64,000 bases of DNA from Symsagittifera roscoffensis (GCF_963678635.1 NC_087068.1:46391785-46455784), one strand, 5' to 3'. Counted from the first letter of the stretch, positions 34,426-46,386 are shown. Numbers and translations are program-made. The notes: generated by a model not told the origin, from the sequence alone.

Positions 34426-36424
34426 TTGCTTGTGACGTACAAGGCATCTCGTAGAAAAATATTACAATGCCCGCCCAATTTGATCCCACGCCGCAAACCT
34501 TTCTTGATCAAATTGCAAACGGTCTTACAAGCAGCTCTCCGTGTCTTGTCCGAACTCCATTGACCACCTACGCAACTGTATGCAAACTGATAACCGTGCA
34601 ACAAGCTTTAAGCGGTACAATTACACCTGATATCGTAACTTGATTTCCATACACCTACTTCCCATATCAAAACCAATTGTAAACAAAGATAGAACAATTC
34701 ATGTCCTTTCTTCTGTGTGGCACAATCGACAGTTATAGTCGAACAAGCCAATCGGAACACAGTTTTTGTAGACAAATGACTTAAAAAAAGAAAAATGTTT
34801 ACAAAAATTTCTTATTTTTTTTCAAAAACTAAGTTTAATCGAATAAAACCAAGTTTTCACGGCTTAAAAAAACCTGCATGCAAACCTTATTAGCTAGAAA
34901 ATAGACCAAAAATCAAAAAATTCAAACCGGGTTTTCTTGCAGAATTTTTAAAATTTTCTTGAATATTTTGATTCCAAAAACGGCGCTAAAAAATCCCAGA
35001 AGCTAACATTACTCGATCAAAATTAAGTTTCCCCGGCTTAAATTCAGCTTAGATAAGCCTACATGCTCAATTTTTTGGCTGCAAATTAGACCATAAATCA
35101 AAAAAAACTTCAACCGGTTTTTCTCGACACTGATTCCCATAATGGCATTTAAATCTCCAAAAACTTATTTTACTCGAGCAAATATAAAATTAAGCATGAT
35201 TGAGCTATAGTAAACGGTCTAAATTAAGCATAAATAAGCTTGCTCGCTCGCTTGAATTTAGACTAAAAATCAAAAAAAATCTCACGCCCGTTTTTTTCAA
35301 AAAGTTGTTCGAATCAAGGGCTTTAATATGATGTATAAATCGACCTATTCCGACTATTATTTGTAGTACCTTATTTTGCGTCAAAACAAAAAAAATTAAA
35401 GCACAGCCGAATACAAGTTCCTCCGAATTTTTCAAATGGTCGAAGAATTACATTTTGAAGATCAATTTTTGAAGCAAAATACTTTAGAGCACTGATTAAT
35501 GATGGCAAAGTCAATTGTAAAAAAAAATCATAAGTTCCCGTTGTGCCTACCCGAAAACTCCTCTACCACGGAAAGGCTCCCTAAAATAACTACAGTCCGA
35601 TTTTAAAACCTGTCTTGAATGAATAGACCTTAATCGCCCGAACTTTCCTTGAATCCTGCCCCCATATTGCATTTCGCCTTCGCAGCAACCCAAATAACCA
35701 GCTTAGAGATCTGTGGCTACAGCCGACCAAAGTAACAAAGTTCATTGGACTAAGTCAAGCCCGCATGACTAGCTCCCGATGCAATGGTCTTAAAGCTCGA
35801 CTTAAATATATGTTGGTCACTTTTTTGATAAAATTAAATGAATTAGAAAAAAAACTAGAATAATAAGTTATTTTTCATTCCGCTGGGAAATCTTGAATAA
35901 AATCTATTTTCGAAACTAGAAGTCGATCACCTTTTTCGTAACCTTCAACTATTTGGTGTTCGATAGTGCAGTTTGCTTTCCTTTAAACGTCAAATCGCTA
36001 AAGATCAACTTTGAGCCTGAACGAAAAAACGTTTCCTGAAAAACAAACAAATAATCATCACGACCTATATAAAAGTCTTCACTACGTTCGAGAACTCGAG
36101 AAGACGCGATATCTCTCTCGCTTTGTATTTGACACCTTCAATAATTTACAAATTTATCAAACTGCAATTATTCGATAGATCAAACCGAAAACAATTCGAG
36201 AACAAGCTAACTGACGCTCCTATAGAAACGGTAAAAAACGGAAAACAAACGATGCAAGAAATATCTACGTAAGGAAAAAAAACAACAGTATATAGAAATC
36301 AGCAAAGCGGGTCGGAAAAAGTGAATCCGTGCTTAACTTTCAGAAATTAGAATATAGCCATTCAGAAATTGAGATACTGAAGTCAAGCTTCAAAAATTAC
36401 AAATAGAAGAAGCTGAGCATCGCA

Positions 36425-36760
36425 CCCTGTTCAATACAAAAACAAACACAGAAGCGACGCTTCGCAAAAACTAATGAGAACACAACAAGAGCAGCTCTAT
36501 AAAGTGCAAAAAGAAAAATTAGAAATAAGCCTCGAATTAGTAAAAATTCGGCTTGTCTGAGAATCCTGCAACCTAGAGATTAAGAGTCTCGCACACTGAC
36601 CACTCAACCACGGCCGCTTGCTAGGTACCAAACACTAGCCACAAATAAAGCAGAGAACAGATGCTATGCAATTTATAAAGGTTCAGTGAAATTTCCAAAT
36701 AAGTGAAAACTTTTAATCAACACTTTTATTTGCGAGTTAAATTACAAAAATAGAAGGTTT
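36425..36760 (-). repeat. tRNA-derived SINE copy (left duplication copy)
   Basis: The minus strand of 36618-36557 has a good A box (TGGTTGAGTGG), a 7-base loop CTCTTAA in a GAGA/TCTC stem and a degenerate B box. The body matches the SINE at 4545-4860. Its twin is at 51952-52288. Confidence 0.6.
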
Positions 36761-37079
36761 CTAATAATACACTCCGCTGATCGCAAAGGTAAAAATTAAG
36801 AAGATTTGGGAATGGTAGAAAGAAGCCGAAATTTCAAAAAGTCCACTCTCGGGAACTAAGCCGACAAAAATAAGCAGACGGACAATAATCAAAACAAGCC
36901 GAAAATTTACAGTTTGCAAAAAAAAACAGACTGGAATGAAACTACCGGCTTTGTCATCTCAGCAAAAATGTTACATCAACTTCAAACAAAGCTGATATTC
37001 TGAAAAAAAGTCGGGCCATGGTAACTAAGCCAACAAAATTAAACAGACGGACGATAGTCCGAAAAAGCGCAAAAATTAT

Positions 37080-37150
37080 TTGCCGCATTCAAACCACAAG
37101 ATTTTGCCGTCTCAAGCAGTTGCTTTACCACTACGCCAGATGCCTCCGGA
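37080..37150 (-). repeat. tRNA-like segment
   Basis: The minus strand reads an A box TGGCGTAGTGG and, about 34 bases later, GGTTTGAATGC as a B box, with a loop that could be read as TGA. The acceptor stem is not convincing. It is probably a tRNA-derived repeat; a twin lies at 52607-52677. Confidence 0.4.
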
Positions 37151-37856
37151 TGGTTGATTGAATTTATAACAAGCAAGCGGTAAAAAAAAATAGCTGAGCA
37201 GAAACGCATCAAGCCGAAAAAAAATGTTTAAAAAACTCAAAAATTTAAGTCCCCCTTCCCCCACAGAACAGACACACTAACAAAAACTTTTTCGCTCATC
37301 AAACGACGCAATAAGAAGCTACTAGGCCAAGTTAAAACAAACCGAACCCTATTATGTCGGGAAAAAAGACCAAAAAAATTTGAAAATAAATGAAACTTTC
37401 AAACCGAGGACGTAGAAATTTCAACCAACATAAAAACGAACTTCGATTATGCCGGATTTTAAATTGCTAATATTCTCGAAACATCTTTGTTGCAACAGAA
37501 AGGCCCAGTAGAATAATGAGTCCAGGATCCAGGAGATGAGTCCTGTAAATCAAGTTATTTACGGAAAAAATATATAGTACCCGATTGCAATACCCTTGCT
37601 TATCGCAAGGATAAAGAAATAAAAACTGAAACACAGAAGCGATTTTTACTTCATATACACAGAAGCAAAAAAACATATAAAATAAGACTTGCAGAACCCG
37701 GTCTTCGTCTGCTCACAAATCTCACAATAAATTCTGACCAAAGCTACGATAAAAAATTTGATAAGGAATTGATAAGACCAACTGCATTGCTTCAATTTAA
37801 CAACCCCACCGTTTAAAGATAAGGGTCTTCAAATATTTTATTAGCCAATAACTATA

Positions 37857-40460
37857 TCATTTGGGATACCTCCTTTTCAACGAGTTCCTCAGCTTCTGCT
37901 GTCTTTCAACAAATGATCTTGTACGGCTTTTGTTTTTCGTTTTGTGACGTAGCATCATGAAATTTTTCGCTCTGCCCTTTTCAACGTTTGTCGTGCTTGC
38001 ATGCGGATTTTGTCTTTTCTGTGGTCGACCAAACTTTTCACGACCTTCCCTTCCCGCCAAAACAGAGGCCATCTTTGAATCCTTGTCGTGTCTTCGCTTC
38101 ATATTCACTTTTGCAATCGCTTCATAAGTTGGCAACTCATTTTCACTTTCGCTCGACTCATTCTCTAAGTCATCTGAGCCGATATCTAGCACTTCTTCAT
38201 CGACTTTTACTTTCTTTCCTCCTTTTTTGCTCGCTTGCTCCATCTTCCGCTTCTTGGCTTTGCTTGCAAACTGCATTTTCTTACGCAATGTTTCAATTTT
38301 GATCTTTTTGAAATCTTCGTCTATCAGGATTCTCGACTTCAACAGATCTTCTGTAGTTTCTACTTCGGAACTTTCTATTCTAATCGTACCATCGTCCAAT
38401 TTTTTCTGAACTTCTGCTGAAGCACCTTGGTCTTCAGAAATACCGCCTTCCTTTTCACTTTCGTCATCCGTTTCGCATTCGTCAGTATCATCAGCGTCGT
38501 CACTGTCACACATTTCAGCTTCGGCGTCGGAAGCAACATCAGACCATTGCTCTTCGTCGTCTTCATTTTCATGATCACTCGTCTCATTATCTTCCTCTAT
38601 CTCTCTTTGCAGCAACACCTCAGCTCCAGCAATTATCGGTTTTTCCGACTCCAACAGGCCTGCCATATGTTCACTTGGCTTCCCTCTATCCTTTCTTTTC
38701 AACAAATGCGGATTGATGTCTTTAAGCAGCTGAATGATAGATCGTGATGCTGTGGCTACTCCTCGGTTTCTGTGGCGTTTGAATTGTACTAGATCGTCCA
38801 CTAATTCCTGGTTCCCGTTTAGTGCACTTGGACAGCGTGAAATGATTTCCCGGACTGTATTGAGTCCAACGGCCATAACCTAAACACCGCACAATTTCGC
38901 ACTGCATTCGTCGCCAATTAAATGAATTTTACGTCGATCCCCAAAGTTTGAAAGGAAGTTTGGCCAAAGGTGGAATTATCACGCAGAATTAAGTAACAAA
39001 AATGAAAAGATAATTTCATGTGATACTTCATTTAAATATCATCAATTGAAAAAAAAAACATTTTCTTTTGTAAACATTTTTTTTCGAAATAATAACCAGG
39101 GTCGCAACATTCTGAGCTTCTGGAACAGCCACGAGCTGCCCTTAATTTATGCACTCTTTTTACTTAACTTTTCACGCACCTTATTGCAAACAGTCCTTTA
39201 AATCATAAAATTGAGAAAGAGAGGAGAGAGAGAAAAAGAGAGAGATAGAGAGAGAAAGAGAGAGACTAACCTCGTCGGCATTCTGGTCAGTGATGAAATT
39301 GTAGCAAATAGTTCGAACTAGCTTCTCAACCACATCGCTGGGAACAACCTCGTGGATAGCCTGCGCAGCAAACAGAAGACACTTGGTCACGTCACGTTGA
39401 TGTGCGTTAAGGTACCTCTGGATGAACGGATAGAAGTTTAGAACCATTAATTGATGCATGCCAATCAATCTTGAAATCAAGTCCATGATCATCAATTTGA
39501 TGTGGAACTTACCGTTGTAACCTAATAAAAACTTCAAAAGCTTCTCAGCTAACGACTGAGGGTCGTATATCAGATCCAGTGCAGGCATGTTTACTGAGGA
39601 AGAAACATTTTCCTTTTCCTCTTTTTTCAAGAGTTTTTTGCTCGTTCAATTTTCCGTGCTTTCCGTTTTGTTTTCTTTGTGATTACATTGGCTTGTAGCA
39701 AACTTTTGAGACGTTTCTCGTGTTTTTGTTTCTTTTCTTCCAGGTCATCGTGTTCGCTGTCACTATCTGGTATATCAATTTCGCCAGCATCATTTCGCTT
39801 TACAAAAAAGGCCAAAGATTTCACCAACATGACGGGATGAGATGAAAACAAACAATTCGCAATGCTGTTAACCACTTTTTCTTCTGTCCAAATGCGTTTT
39901 CTGAACATTTCTACAAGAACGTTGAGAGCGACTTTTGCAACACTGACATTCGGCACCTTCAACTTAGAAAACACAATGTTTTGCAACTCACTGTTCAGTG
40001 CCCTGTCTTTGTGGTTTTTGTTGATATTTTTGATATCAGCTTTAATCAATTTTTTAATAGAACTTCGAAGTTGCTTATCTTGACAGGTACACAACTCGAA
40101 ATATACTTCAGTAGCGAACTGTGACGTGATGATTTTGCGGTTTCTGTAAAACGTGAGTGCTTTGCAGAAACTCATTCTCAGATGAGGATGCATGTTCGTT
40201 TTGTGTCTTAACAGAAGTGTTTTGAACAATACTGGAGTATCCGCTAGTTCTGCCTTGTAGCATGGTGTAATATAGGCAATAAATAGTACAAGCTGCTGTA
40301 GAGTTTTGTGAGGTTGATTAGGCTCCAGTTCAAAAAGGTCCAGGGAGCTTTTGAAATGAATGTGAGCTTGCAGAAATTCTTCGTGATAACCGACAGGATC
40401 CCTTTTTATCTTATTTTGCAACTCAAGCAGGTTGTTCAGAGACACTGCTTGGCGCGGCAT
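37857..40460 (-). pseudogene. SDAD1: SDA1 (SDAD1), left copy, frameshifted
   Basis: SDA1 is a nucleolar protein needed for 60S maturation and export. There are two exons: 40460-39271 and 38879-37857, joined at GCCGACGAG|GTTATGGCC. Family matches include KIKRDPVGYHEEFLQ and LRMSFCKALTFYRNRKI in exon 1, LISRLIGMHQLMVLNFYPF later, and in exon 2 VMAVGLNTVREIISRCPSAL, KDINPHLLKRKDRGKP and KNFMMLRHKTKNKSR. In this copy a run of six T at 39633-39638 replaces the seven T of the right copy. On the coding strand one A is lost, so the frame shifts after about residue 275 and meets a stop at 39627 (ERAKNS*). The frame reopens afterwards (39181-39630), so the damage is a single indel. A sequencing error in the homopolymer is an alternative. 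Confidence 0.88.
39210..39268. repeat. GA-rich microsatellite next to the SDA1 donor
   Basis: Imperfect GAGA repeats lie in the SDA1 intron, ending directly at the 5' splice site. On the sense strand this is a CT-rich tract at the start of the intron. A twin lies at 54732-54788. Confidence 0.85.
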
Positions 40461-40485
40461 TTTTACTGAAAAGTCAAACAATGTA
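40461..40485 (-). promoter_or_regulatory. SDAD1: Acceptor site 5 bases before the SDA1 ATG
   Basis: The minus strand reads TTGACTTTTCAG, then TAAAA, then ATG. The twin precedes the right copy ATG at 55982. This is why I start the protein at MPRQAV and not at the upstream in-frame codon. Confidence 0.5.
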
Positions 40486-40839
40486 AGGACACATACTGAG
40501 AGATTAATCGCAGAGAAAAATCAATAGATACTCGCAGTCAACAAAAGTAACTTTTGTTTTCAGTGTCCAAAATTAAGTCAACCAGATTAAGAAAACTTCT
40601 CGTTTGAATTCATTGAACTGTTATGAAAAAGTATCGACATTTTTCTGGTTTGGGGTTTATCCTTCTGCTCTTTTTGGGTGCTTAAATAACAATTTTTCCC
40701 GCATCGGGCTTGCTGTTTATTAGCTTTTTTCAGCTCGAGATCTTGAGAGGCGTTGACATTTGCGGAAGGGGTTTAGATAGTGGTAGAACTTTGTATCTTT
40801 TTTATTTTTCATTGATGTAATTATATTGTTTATTGGTGT

Positions 40840-41440
40840 ATTTATTTAAGGCTGGTATGGGCCCTATCCAGCTTCTGCACGACCACAATCACTTCTTAAA
40901 AAATAAACTTTAATTGCAAAATGATGAGCAATAATGTAACAGTCGCCTACTTATGTCACATATGAGGTTAAGAAAAACAGGCCCTATAACCATTGGCTCA
41001 AGGGCCAGGGACACTATCTCTTGTGCTTGTGCTTTTACACCTCATTCAGTCGGAGCCAATTCGATTCGTTTAAAACATGAGACTACAAATCGTGTTACAA
41101 CTTAAAAGCTACTAACAAAATAGCCCCCCCCCCACACTCTAGAAATAAGAACATCCCCATGGTTAGGTCTCTAAATACCTAAAGCAAGCGAACGCCATTG
41201 AAAACAGGGTCGAATACCGTTAGTTTCTATCAGACAGCGGACCTTTGATACATTTCAGATGGATCAACCTAAAACTCGCCTTATCTCAACATAATCACAT
41301 AAAATGAACTCAAGAAATTAAATTGAGTATTCACATACCGAGTCGTGTCAGTATTACCGACACGACTCTAGATTCAAGCAAAATCATTCATTCAGCAAAT
41401 TCAATAAAGTAACTAAGACTCTAGATTCAAGACTCTGGAT
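40840..41440 (-). mobile_element. Terminal region of the large element, solo fragment
   Basis: This segment matches the region at 56360-57215, which leads into the large element with the 1609-codon ORF. Here only one 295-bp unit is present, against two there. Beyond 41239 the match to 57050-57215 falls to roughly 85% by eye. It may be a remnant or solo end of the same element family. Confidence 0.55.
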
Positions 41441-41752
41441 TTTTATCGTGTGCCATTCTGCCAGATGGCACAGCGCAACCTTCCGGCGACACGAGAAAAA
41501 ACGAATAAAGGCCTTAGGAACGAAAAAGTATTGCGAAGGAGGGTTGGAATATTCTAGAATTTTTATTTTTAAAATTTCGATTGAATTGTGGTTTACATGC
41601 TTTTGATCAGCTTTCGTTTACATGCGAACACAACCACATAGCTGAGTCTCGGATCCTCAGACTACATGATTGTCATTAAAAACACGGCTCAAACAACCTA
41701 TTTTAATATGTTTTTGTGTGACAGTTCTATATTAAATCCAGGCATTTCGGGA

Positions 41753-42232
41753 CCCGACATTTTTCAAACCCGAAACCCGATTACCCGATAAGCTAAAACC
41801 CGAACCCGAACCCGACGGTTTCTTCAAACCCGAACCCGAACCCGACATTCATTTCAAACCCGAAACCCGGCCCGAAACCCGAAAAAGATCTCAAAACCCG
41901 ATTACCCGACCCGATACCCGACATGCCCGATTTTCAGGTAGATTAAATGGTATGAACGTTGACGCAATAAATTTGATGCGTTTTAAGAGTGTAACTTTCT
42001 CTTCAGTAAAAAACCTCAAACAAAAGAAAAATTGGGAAAGTTTTTGTCGAAACCGAAAACAGTAAACAAAAGTCGGGTTTTAGAAATCCGACATAATTGA
42101 ATACCCGAACCCGAACCCGAAAATTTGTTGAACCCGAAACCCGACCCGAAACCCGAAATTTGTCTCAAAACCCGAAAACCCGACCCGATACCCGAAAACC
42201 CGAACCCGAACCCGAAATGCCTGATTAAATCC
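41753..42232. repeat. AACCCG hexamer arrays
   Basis: Two blocks (41753-41940 and 42093-42232) are built from AACCCG with AAACCCG and CGATACCCG variants, separated by about 150 bp of unique DNA. The G-rich strand is the minus strand (GGGTTC runs), which could fold into quadruplexes. Confidence 0.9.
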
Positions 42233-42507
42233 ATTGGAGATGGATTGACCCTTTCCTTTTTCTAGCTACTCATGCTCTGAAATATTAAACAATAACGGTG
42301 TTAATTAAGATCTATGACATTATAGCAGCTATACAGTCAGTCTATACAGTCCCTTCACATAGACAGTCTCTGGGGGGCCAAGCCTCCGCTCCCGTAATAT
42401 TCTTGAGATAACACTCTTATCTCTTATATTTCGTGTCCCGGGAGGGTCCCGTGGTATATTTCTTCCCCCACTGAAGCCTCCTTCTCCACAAATTTCCGTC
42501 GCTAAGG

Positions 42508-42536
42508 TTCTTATCGTGTGTTATCGCCACGATAAG
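42508..42536. other. Perfect hairpin, CTTATCGTG arms
   Basis: CTTATCGTG is followed after about ten bases by CACGATAAG, a 9-bp perfect stem inside the foldback element. No U tract or gene context assigns a role. Confidence 0.6.
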
Positions 42537-42858
42537 AGGCTTCGTATTTTTTCGTCTCTGATACGACTGTTCTTCACAATATCTGTCGTTGTTCTTTTTT
42601 CGTCTTTTTTATTCAAAATGGCCGTCTTTTTTCTATTTCTCAGAAATGTTCACTCTTCAATCGAATATTTAAAATTAAAAATTCCAGAACATTCTGACCC
42701 TCCTTCGCAACATTTTTTTTGTTCATAAGGCCTTTAGCCGTCCTTTTTTACGTCGCCGGAAGGTTGTGCTGTGTCATCTGGCAGAATGGCACATACTCCC
42801 CGGACAAGTCTCCATCAATGTCCCTATTGATCGCATAACACCGGGTTATCGTCAAGTA

Positions 42859-43290
42859 CATTACCTTCATCGCTCAACATGCAGATTCATGACCTTCTGA
42901 CACTGTCTAAGATACTAAACAATGGATACGACCTGCCTGGGGATTGTTACTTATCATGGTATTCTCCAACTTACGATACACGTGGCTCATCGATGCAGGT
43001 CTTCTCCTTACTGCCACTTAAACTCAAAGACTTCAAGGAAAATTATGGTATCGAACTGCAAGACTTTTCAACATTTTGAATATTTTAACCAGCAGCGGAC
43101 TAAAACCAAGATTCTTGAGGTTATTTTCATAATACTTCGACAACAGTTATGTTATTGATCGCATATGTGCCTGGAGATATGCGTGCATGTGCTCCAGGTG
43201 CTGTGACATCTTGTATTAACTCGTTTATTTTTTTTAAGGGTTCAACCCCTGCGGTGTACCGCGAATTTGCAATAAAAGCAATAATAATAT
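42859..43290 (+). mobile_element. 3' tail of the non-LTR retrotransposon, truncated by the duplication
   Basis: This is identical, apart from a few bases, to 27633-28065, without the RT region upstream. It marks the left breakpoint of the right copy. Confidence 0.85.
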
Positions 43291-43750
43291 ATTTGAGCTG
43301 AGAAATATTTCTTCACTCTCAAGCAAAGCGTACGGATCATGGTAGGCCTAAAACCAGAGATACTTTTCAACTTAAAGGTATAGAACCAGTAACATCACTA
43401 CTGCTTCTTTGGGTAGGTTATGTACTAAAAGTGGCAAAATATTTCAGTAGTATTACCTTTTTCCTCCAAGAAATGAATTCAAGGGGTCTGACTATTGGGG
43501 TATAAATAAAACTCCAATGTTCATAAGCAAACACCTTTCTGCTCTTCCCGTATAGAGCATGATATAGTAGGCCACTACGGAACAAAAAACAGCATCCTTT
43601 TCTCAAAAACAGTAAGTCGCAAAAATTTGCAAGCTGGAATCTTTTTGCAGCTTGAAAAGCAACAAAAATGAACTTCTTCTTTTTAATACTCAGTTTCATG
43701 GAATTACAATTTAGGCAAATACCAGTAAAGCAAAAAGATCTATTGCAAAA

Positions 43751-45439
43751 TCAAAAAGTAAATTTTGACTCTTTCTTATCATCTTCTCGTGCCATTGGTT
43801 CAATTGCAACGCCTACCTTCTTTCGGATCCTCGGTTCAATCAGTGACTTAAATGAGGCTGAAGTGTTGAAGTCCGGGCCAATAGGTTGCCTCATACTACT
43901 CTCAAAAGCTTCTGATTTCTTGTACCCAAATGGAACATCTCTTACTTTCAGTTGGTGTTCTGCTAGCTTCTCGTTTTGTACATTATTAAAAACAACATAG
44001 CCCATTGGCAGATTTTTTTTCATAGCCTTGTCATCTTTTTTACTTTTTGACTCTTTCAGTTTAGCTTCTTTTGTTGTGGATAACCCAGGACCAGTCCAAC
44101 TTCCCCAGCCAAAATCACAAATATTTTCCTCTTTTTCAGACTTGTCCTCTTCAACCTGCATTTCTTCGATCAAATCTTCGTCGTCTTCAAATGCTTCGTG
44201 AATAGCAGATGTATTGACAGAAGTTGCTAGAAAAATATCACGATTCCCATCAGATGATCGCGACGTGGAGGTCAAAAAACTAGACGGATTGATATTTAGC
44301 TGGTTTTGGACTGATTTAAACTTGCGCTTGATTCCGCCTCCAATTTCTAGTGGTGTTTCTCCGTTGTCCTTTATATCCTTCCGAAACTCAATCACTTCCT
44401 CTGTTTCAACGTCATCAACCAGGGGCTCACTGTCGCTGCCAGATGCTTCCTCTGAATCGGGATTGGATGTTTGCTTTGGTCCTCGTTTGTTTGTCACTAC
44501 TTGCCATTCTTCATCTTCGGATTCATCGCTCTCATCCACACTCATCTCTTCGTCGTCTTGTTTGACAGTCAGTGATTTATTCATTCTCCTTTTGCTCTCA
44601 AGCTCATCTTGGGTACTTTTCTCATGCTTCGCATAGTGAGCCAATTTCCTATCCCACTTTCCGGTAACCCTGTGTCTGAGTGTTGTGCGTTCGATTATTC
44701 GTCGTTCACGTAACGTTGAGCTGAGACCTTTTGAAGTCAATTCATCCTGCATTTTCTCCATTTTATATCGTGTTTTCAGTCTTTTGAATTTCTTACTTTT
44801 GACAGATTTTTCGCGCTTGAATCTAGCAAGTTGCTGTCCGGTAAGTATCCTGTGTCTTCTCAGCTCCTTCAAGCGCTGCATCGCTTCATTATAGTCCAGC
44901 TTATCTAATGATGCGGTTTCTTTAGCAGTCAAACCTGTTTCCTTGCTCGGCGCTTCGCATCCAGCCGCTTTAAGAGTCGCATAAATTTGCTGCTCTAAGG
45001 TCGACGGGTTCTGAGCTGCGCGTTTAGAAATATCAGAAGCTGTTGCGAAATGTGTCAAAGGTTCTTTGTCAAGGGGAAATAGCAACTTTTCGGCTTGTCG
45101 ATTAGATTTTACCAAAGGCTCCCATTCTGAAACCTGGTTCGTTACAGCCGAAAAATCAACATTTCTTTCGGCTGCTACGGCTTTAGCTGAATTGGGCTAG
45201 GCCTTCAATGTCTTTCCTTTTCCAGATTTGTTCAGCCTTAAAGTTACATTTTTACTCTTCTTAACATTCACAGACGAGTTGACCAGTTGAGATAAGGATA
45301 AAAAATTCGCCGCCGTAGGCGCACCAATAGCCGAGATTTCACCGGTAGTTCCTAATTCTCTTCTAACGTCCTTCCTATTCTTTTGAGAGAAAGCATTGAT
45401 AAGTTTCTGATGATCATTGGCATCAGTATCTTCTTCCAT
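43751..45439 (-). pseudogene. UTP14: UTP14, right copy, with premature stop
   Basis: The frame is collinear with the intact copy at 28524-30212, with the same start (MEEDTDANDHQKL) and end (KKESKFTF). A single substitution turns CAG into TAG at 45197-45199, giving a stop after 80 residues. The remaining frame of about 480 codons has no other stop, so the change is very recent or tolerated. Re-initiation downstream could still give an N-terminally shortened protein that keeps WEPLVKSNRQAEKL. Other differences are a few conservative replacements (Y/F after KRK; D/E in RDRR). Confidence 0.92.
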
Positions 45440-45626
45440 AACGATCTGTAAAAATCGGTAAAAATTAGCTCGTTTAAAAAACGTTTCGGTATCTTCTGCC
45501 GTTCTTCTATTTAAATGCTTAAAAAATAGTCAATAAATGCTCAAAAAACGTGTCGGAAAAACAAGATCGACCAAAATTAATCAGGCTAGTTTTGAAATAA
45601 AAGGATGCACAGACAATAGAATGTGA

Positions 45627-46386
45627 AATTAGCATCCAAAGAAAACTTACCAAACTGTTACAACAAAACAATGCAGCTTTCCAAGTCGATCAGCTAGTTG
45701 TTCCGCAAAAATCAACAAACTGGTGTCTTACCAGAAGAGTGGAAAGTTGGCAAGGTTACCGCAATTTTTTCAGAAAGGTTCGAAAACGGATTTTGCTAAA
45801 TATCGACCTATCACGCTACTGAACATTATCTCAAAGATCTTCAAAAAAAAGTGTCTTCCAAAACATCATTCATTTTTTAAAAGCGCTGATCCCCCATAAC
45901 CCAACTTCTTAGCTATCTTGACGCAATTTCCAAAACAATTGAAGATCCTGATGCTGCAATCGAAGCAGTTTACCACTTCGACTTCTCAAAGGCGTTTGAA
46001 AAACTAAATCATGAGTTTAAAAAAAGTTGCAGCGTATCGGAGTCTGAGGGCGCCTACTCTTCATTATCAAAAGTTACCTCAATGACCGAAGACAATACAC
46101 GTTCAAGTTGGACAGAGTAAATCATTCTGCCTTTTCATAACCAGCAGATCCACACAAGGGTCTATTCTCGGGCATCTGTTGTATCTTTCTTATGTTTTCG
46201 ACATGAACGACAGCGTCAATTCTATACCTTTTATACTTGCCGATGATATCAATATGCCAGCTTGGAAGTGCTTCCTCACTACAATCAGAATTAGACTTAC
46301 TTGCGACCTGGTGTAGCTCAGATGATATTCAACTTCGACAAATTTCATCAAATCTCTTTCGTCAGAAAAAAAACAAACGCTTCAGA
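45627..46386 (+). mobile_element. Non-LTR retrotransposon RT fragment (right copy)
   Basis: Duplicate of 30400-31160, with the same stops and frameshifts and one base fewer in an A run near 46020. Confidence 0.75.

Larger units (their letters stand above)
34426..37856. other. Gene-free stretch between repeat array and SDA1 (left copy)
   Basis: No protein-coding gene is supported. It holds the AAGTCGATCAC/CACTACGTTC dispersed repeat (35870-36130), a SINE copy (36425-36760), a second tRNA-like segment (37080-37150) and the repeat at 37500-37600 shared with 13845-13970. Confidence 0.55.
27633..41238. repeat. Segmental duplication, left copy
   Basis: This block is repeated in the same orientation at 42859-56756 with about 99% identity by eye. 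The offset is 15226-15228 bp up to about 35760, then 15521-15528 after a 304-bp insertion in the right copy (51008-51311). It holds the retrotransposon tail, UTP14, repeat arrays and SDA1. It starts inside the non-LTR element at ACATTACCTTCATCGC and ends in the terminal region of the large element. Confidence 0.95.
41449..42792. mobile_element. Foldback-like element with 140-bp inverted arms
   Basis: The arm 41449-41586 is about 80% identical by eye to the reverse complement of 42657-42792. Shared words include GTGCCATTCTGCCAGATG, CAACCTTCCGGCGAC and TTGCGAAGGAGGGT. The 1.07-kb centre has no transposase; it holds AACCCG arrays. A target-site duplication was not evident. Confidence 0.75.
41239..42858. 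mobile_element. Mobile-element debris between the duplication copies
   Basis: This spacer begins with sequence related to 57050-57215 and ends with sequence sharing TGGCACATACTCCCCGGAC with 57636-57654. It therefore appears to be a rearranged piece of the large element. Between these ends lie an inverted-repeat pair and AACCCG arrays. No intact ORF is present. Confidence 0.6.

Noticed and set aside
37500-37600. Hammerhead ribozyme, suggested by GATGAGTCC-like words
   Set aside because: The required CTGATGAG, GAAAC and flanking stems do not occur in the right order.
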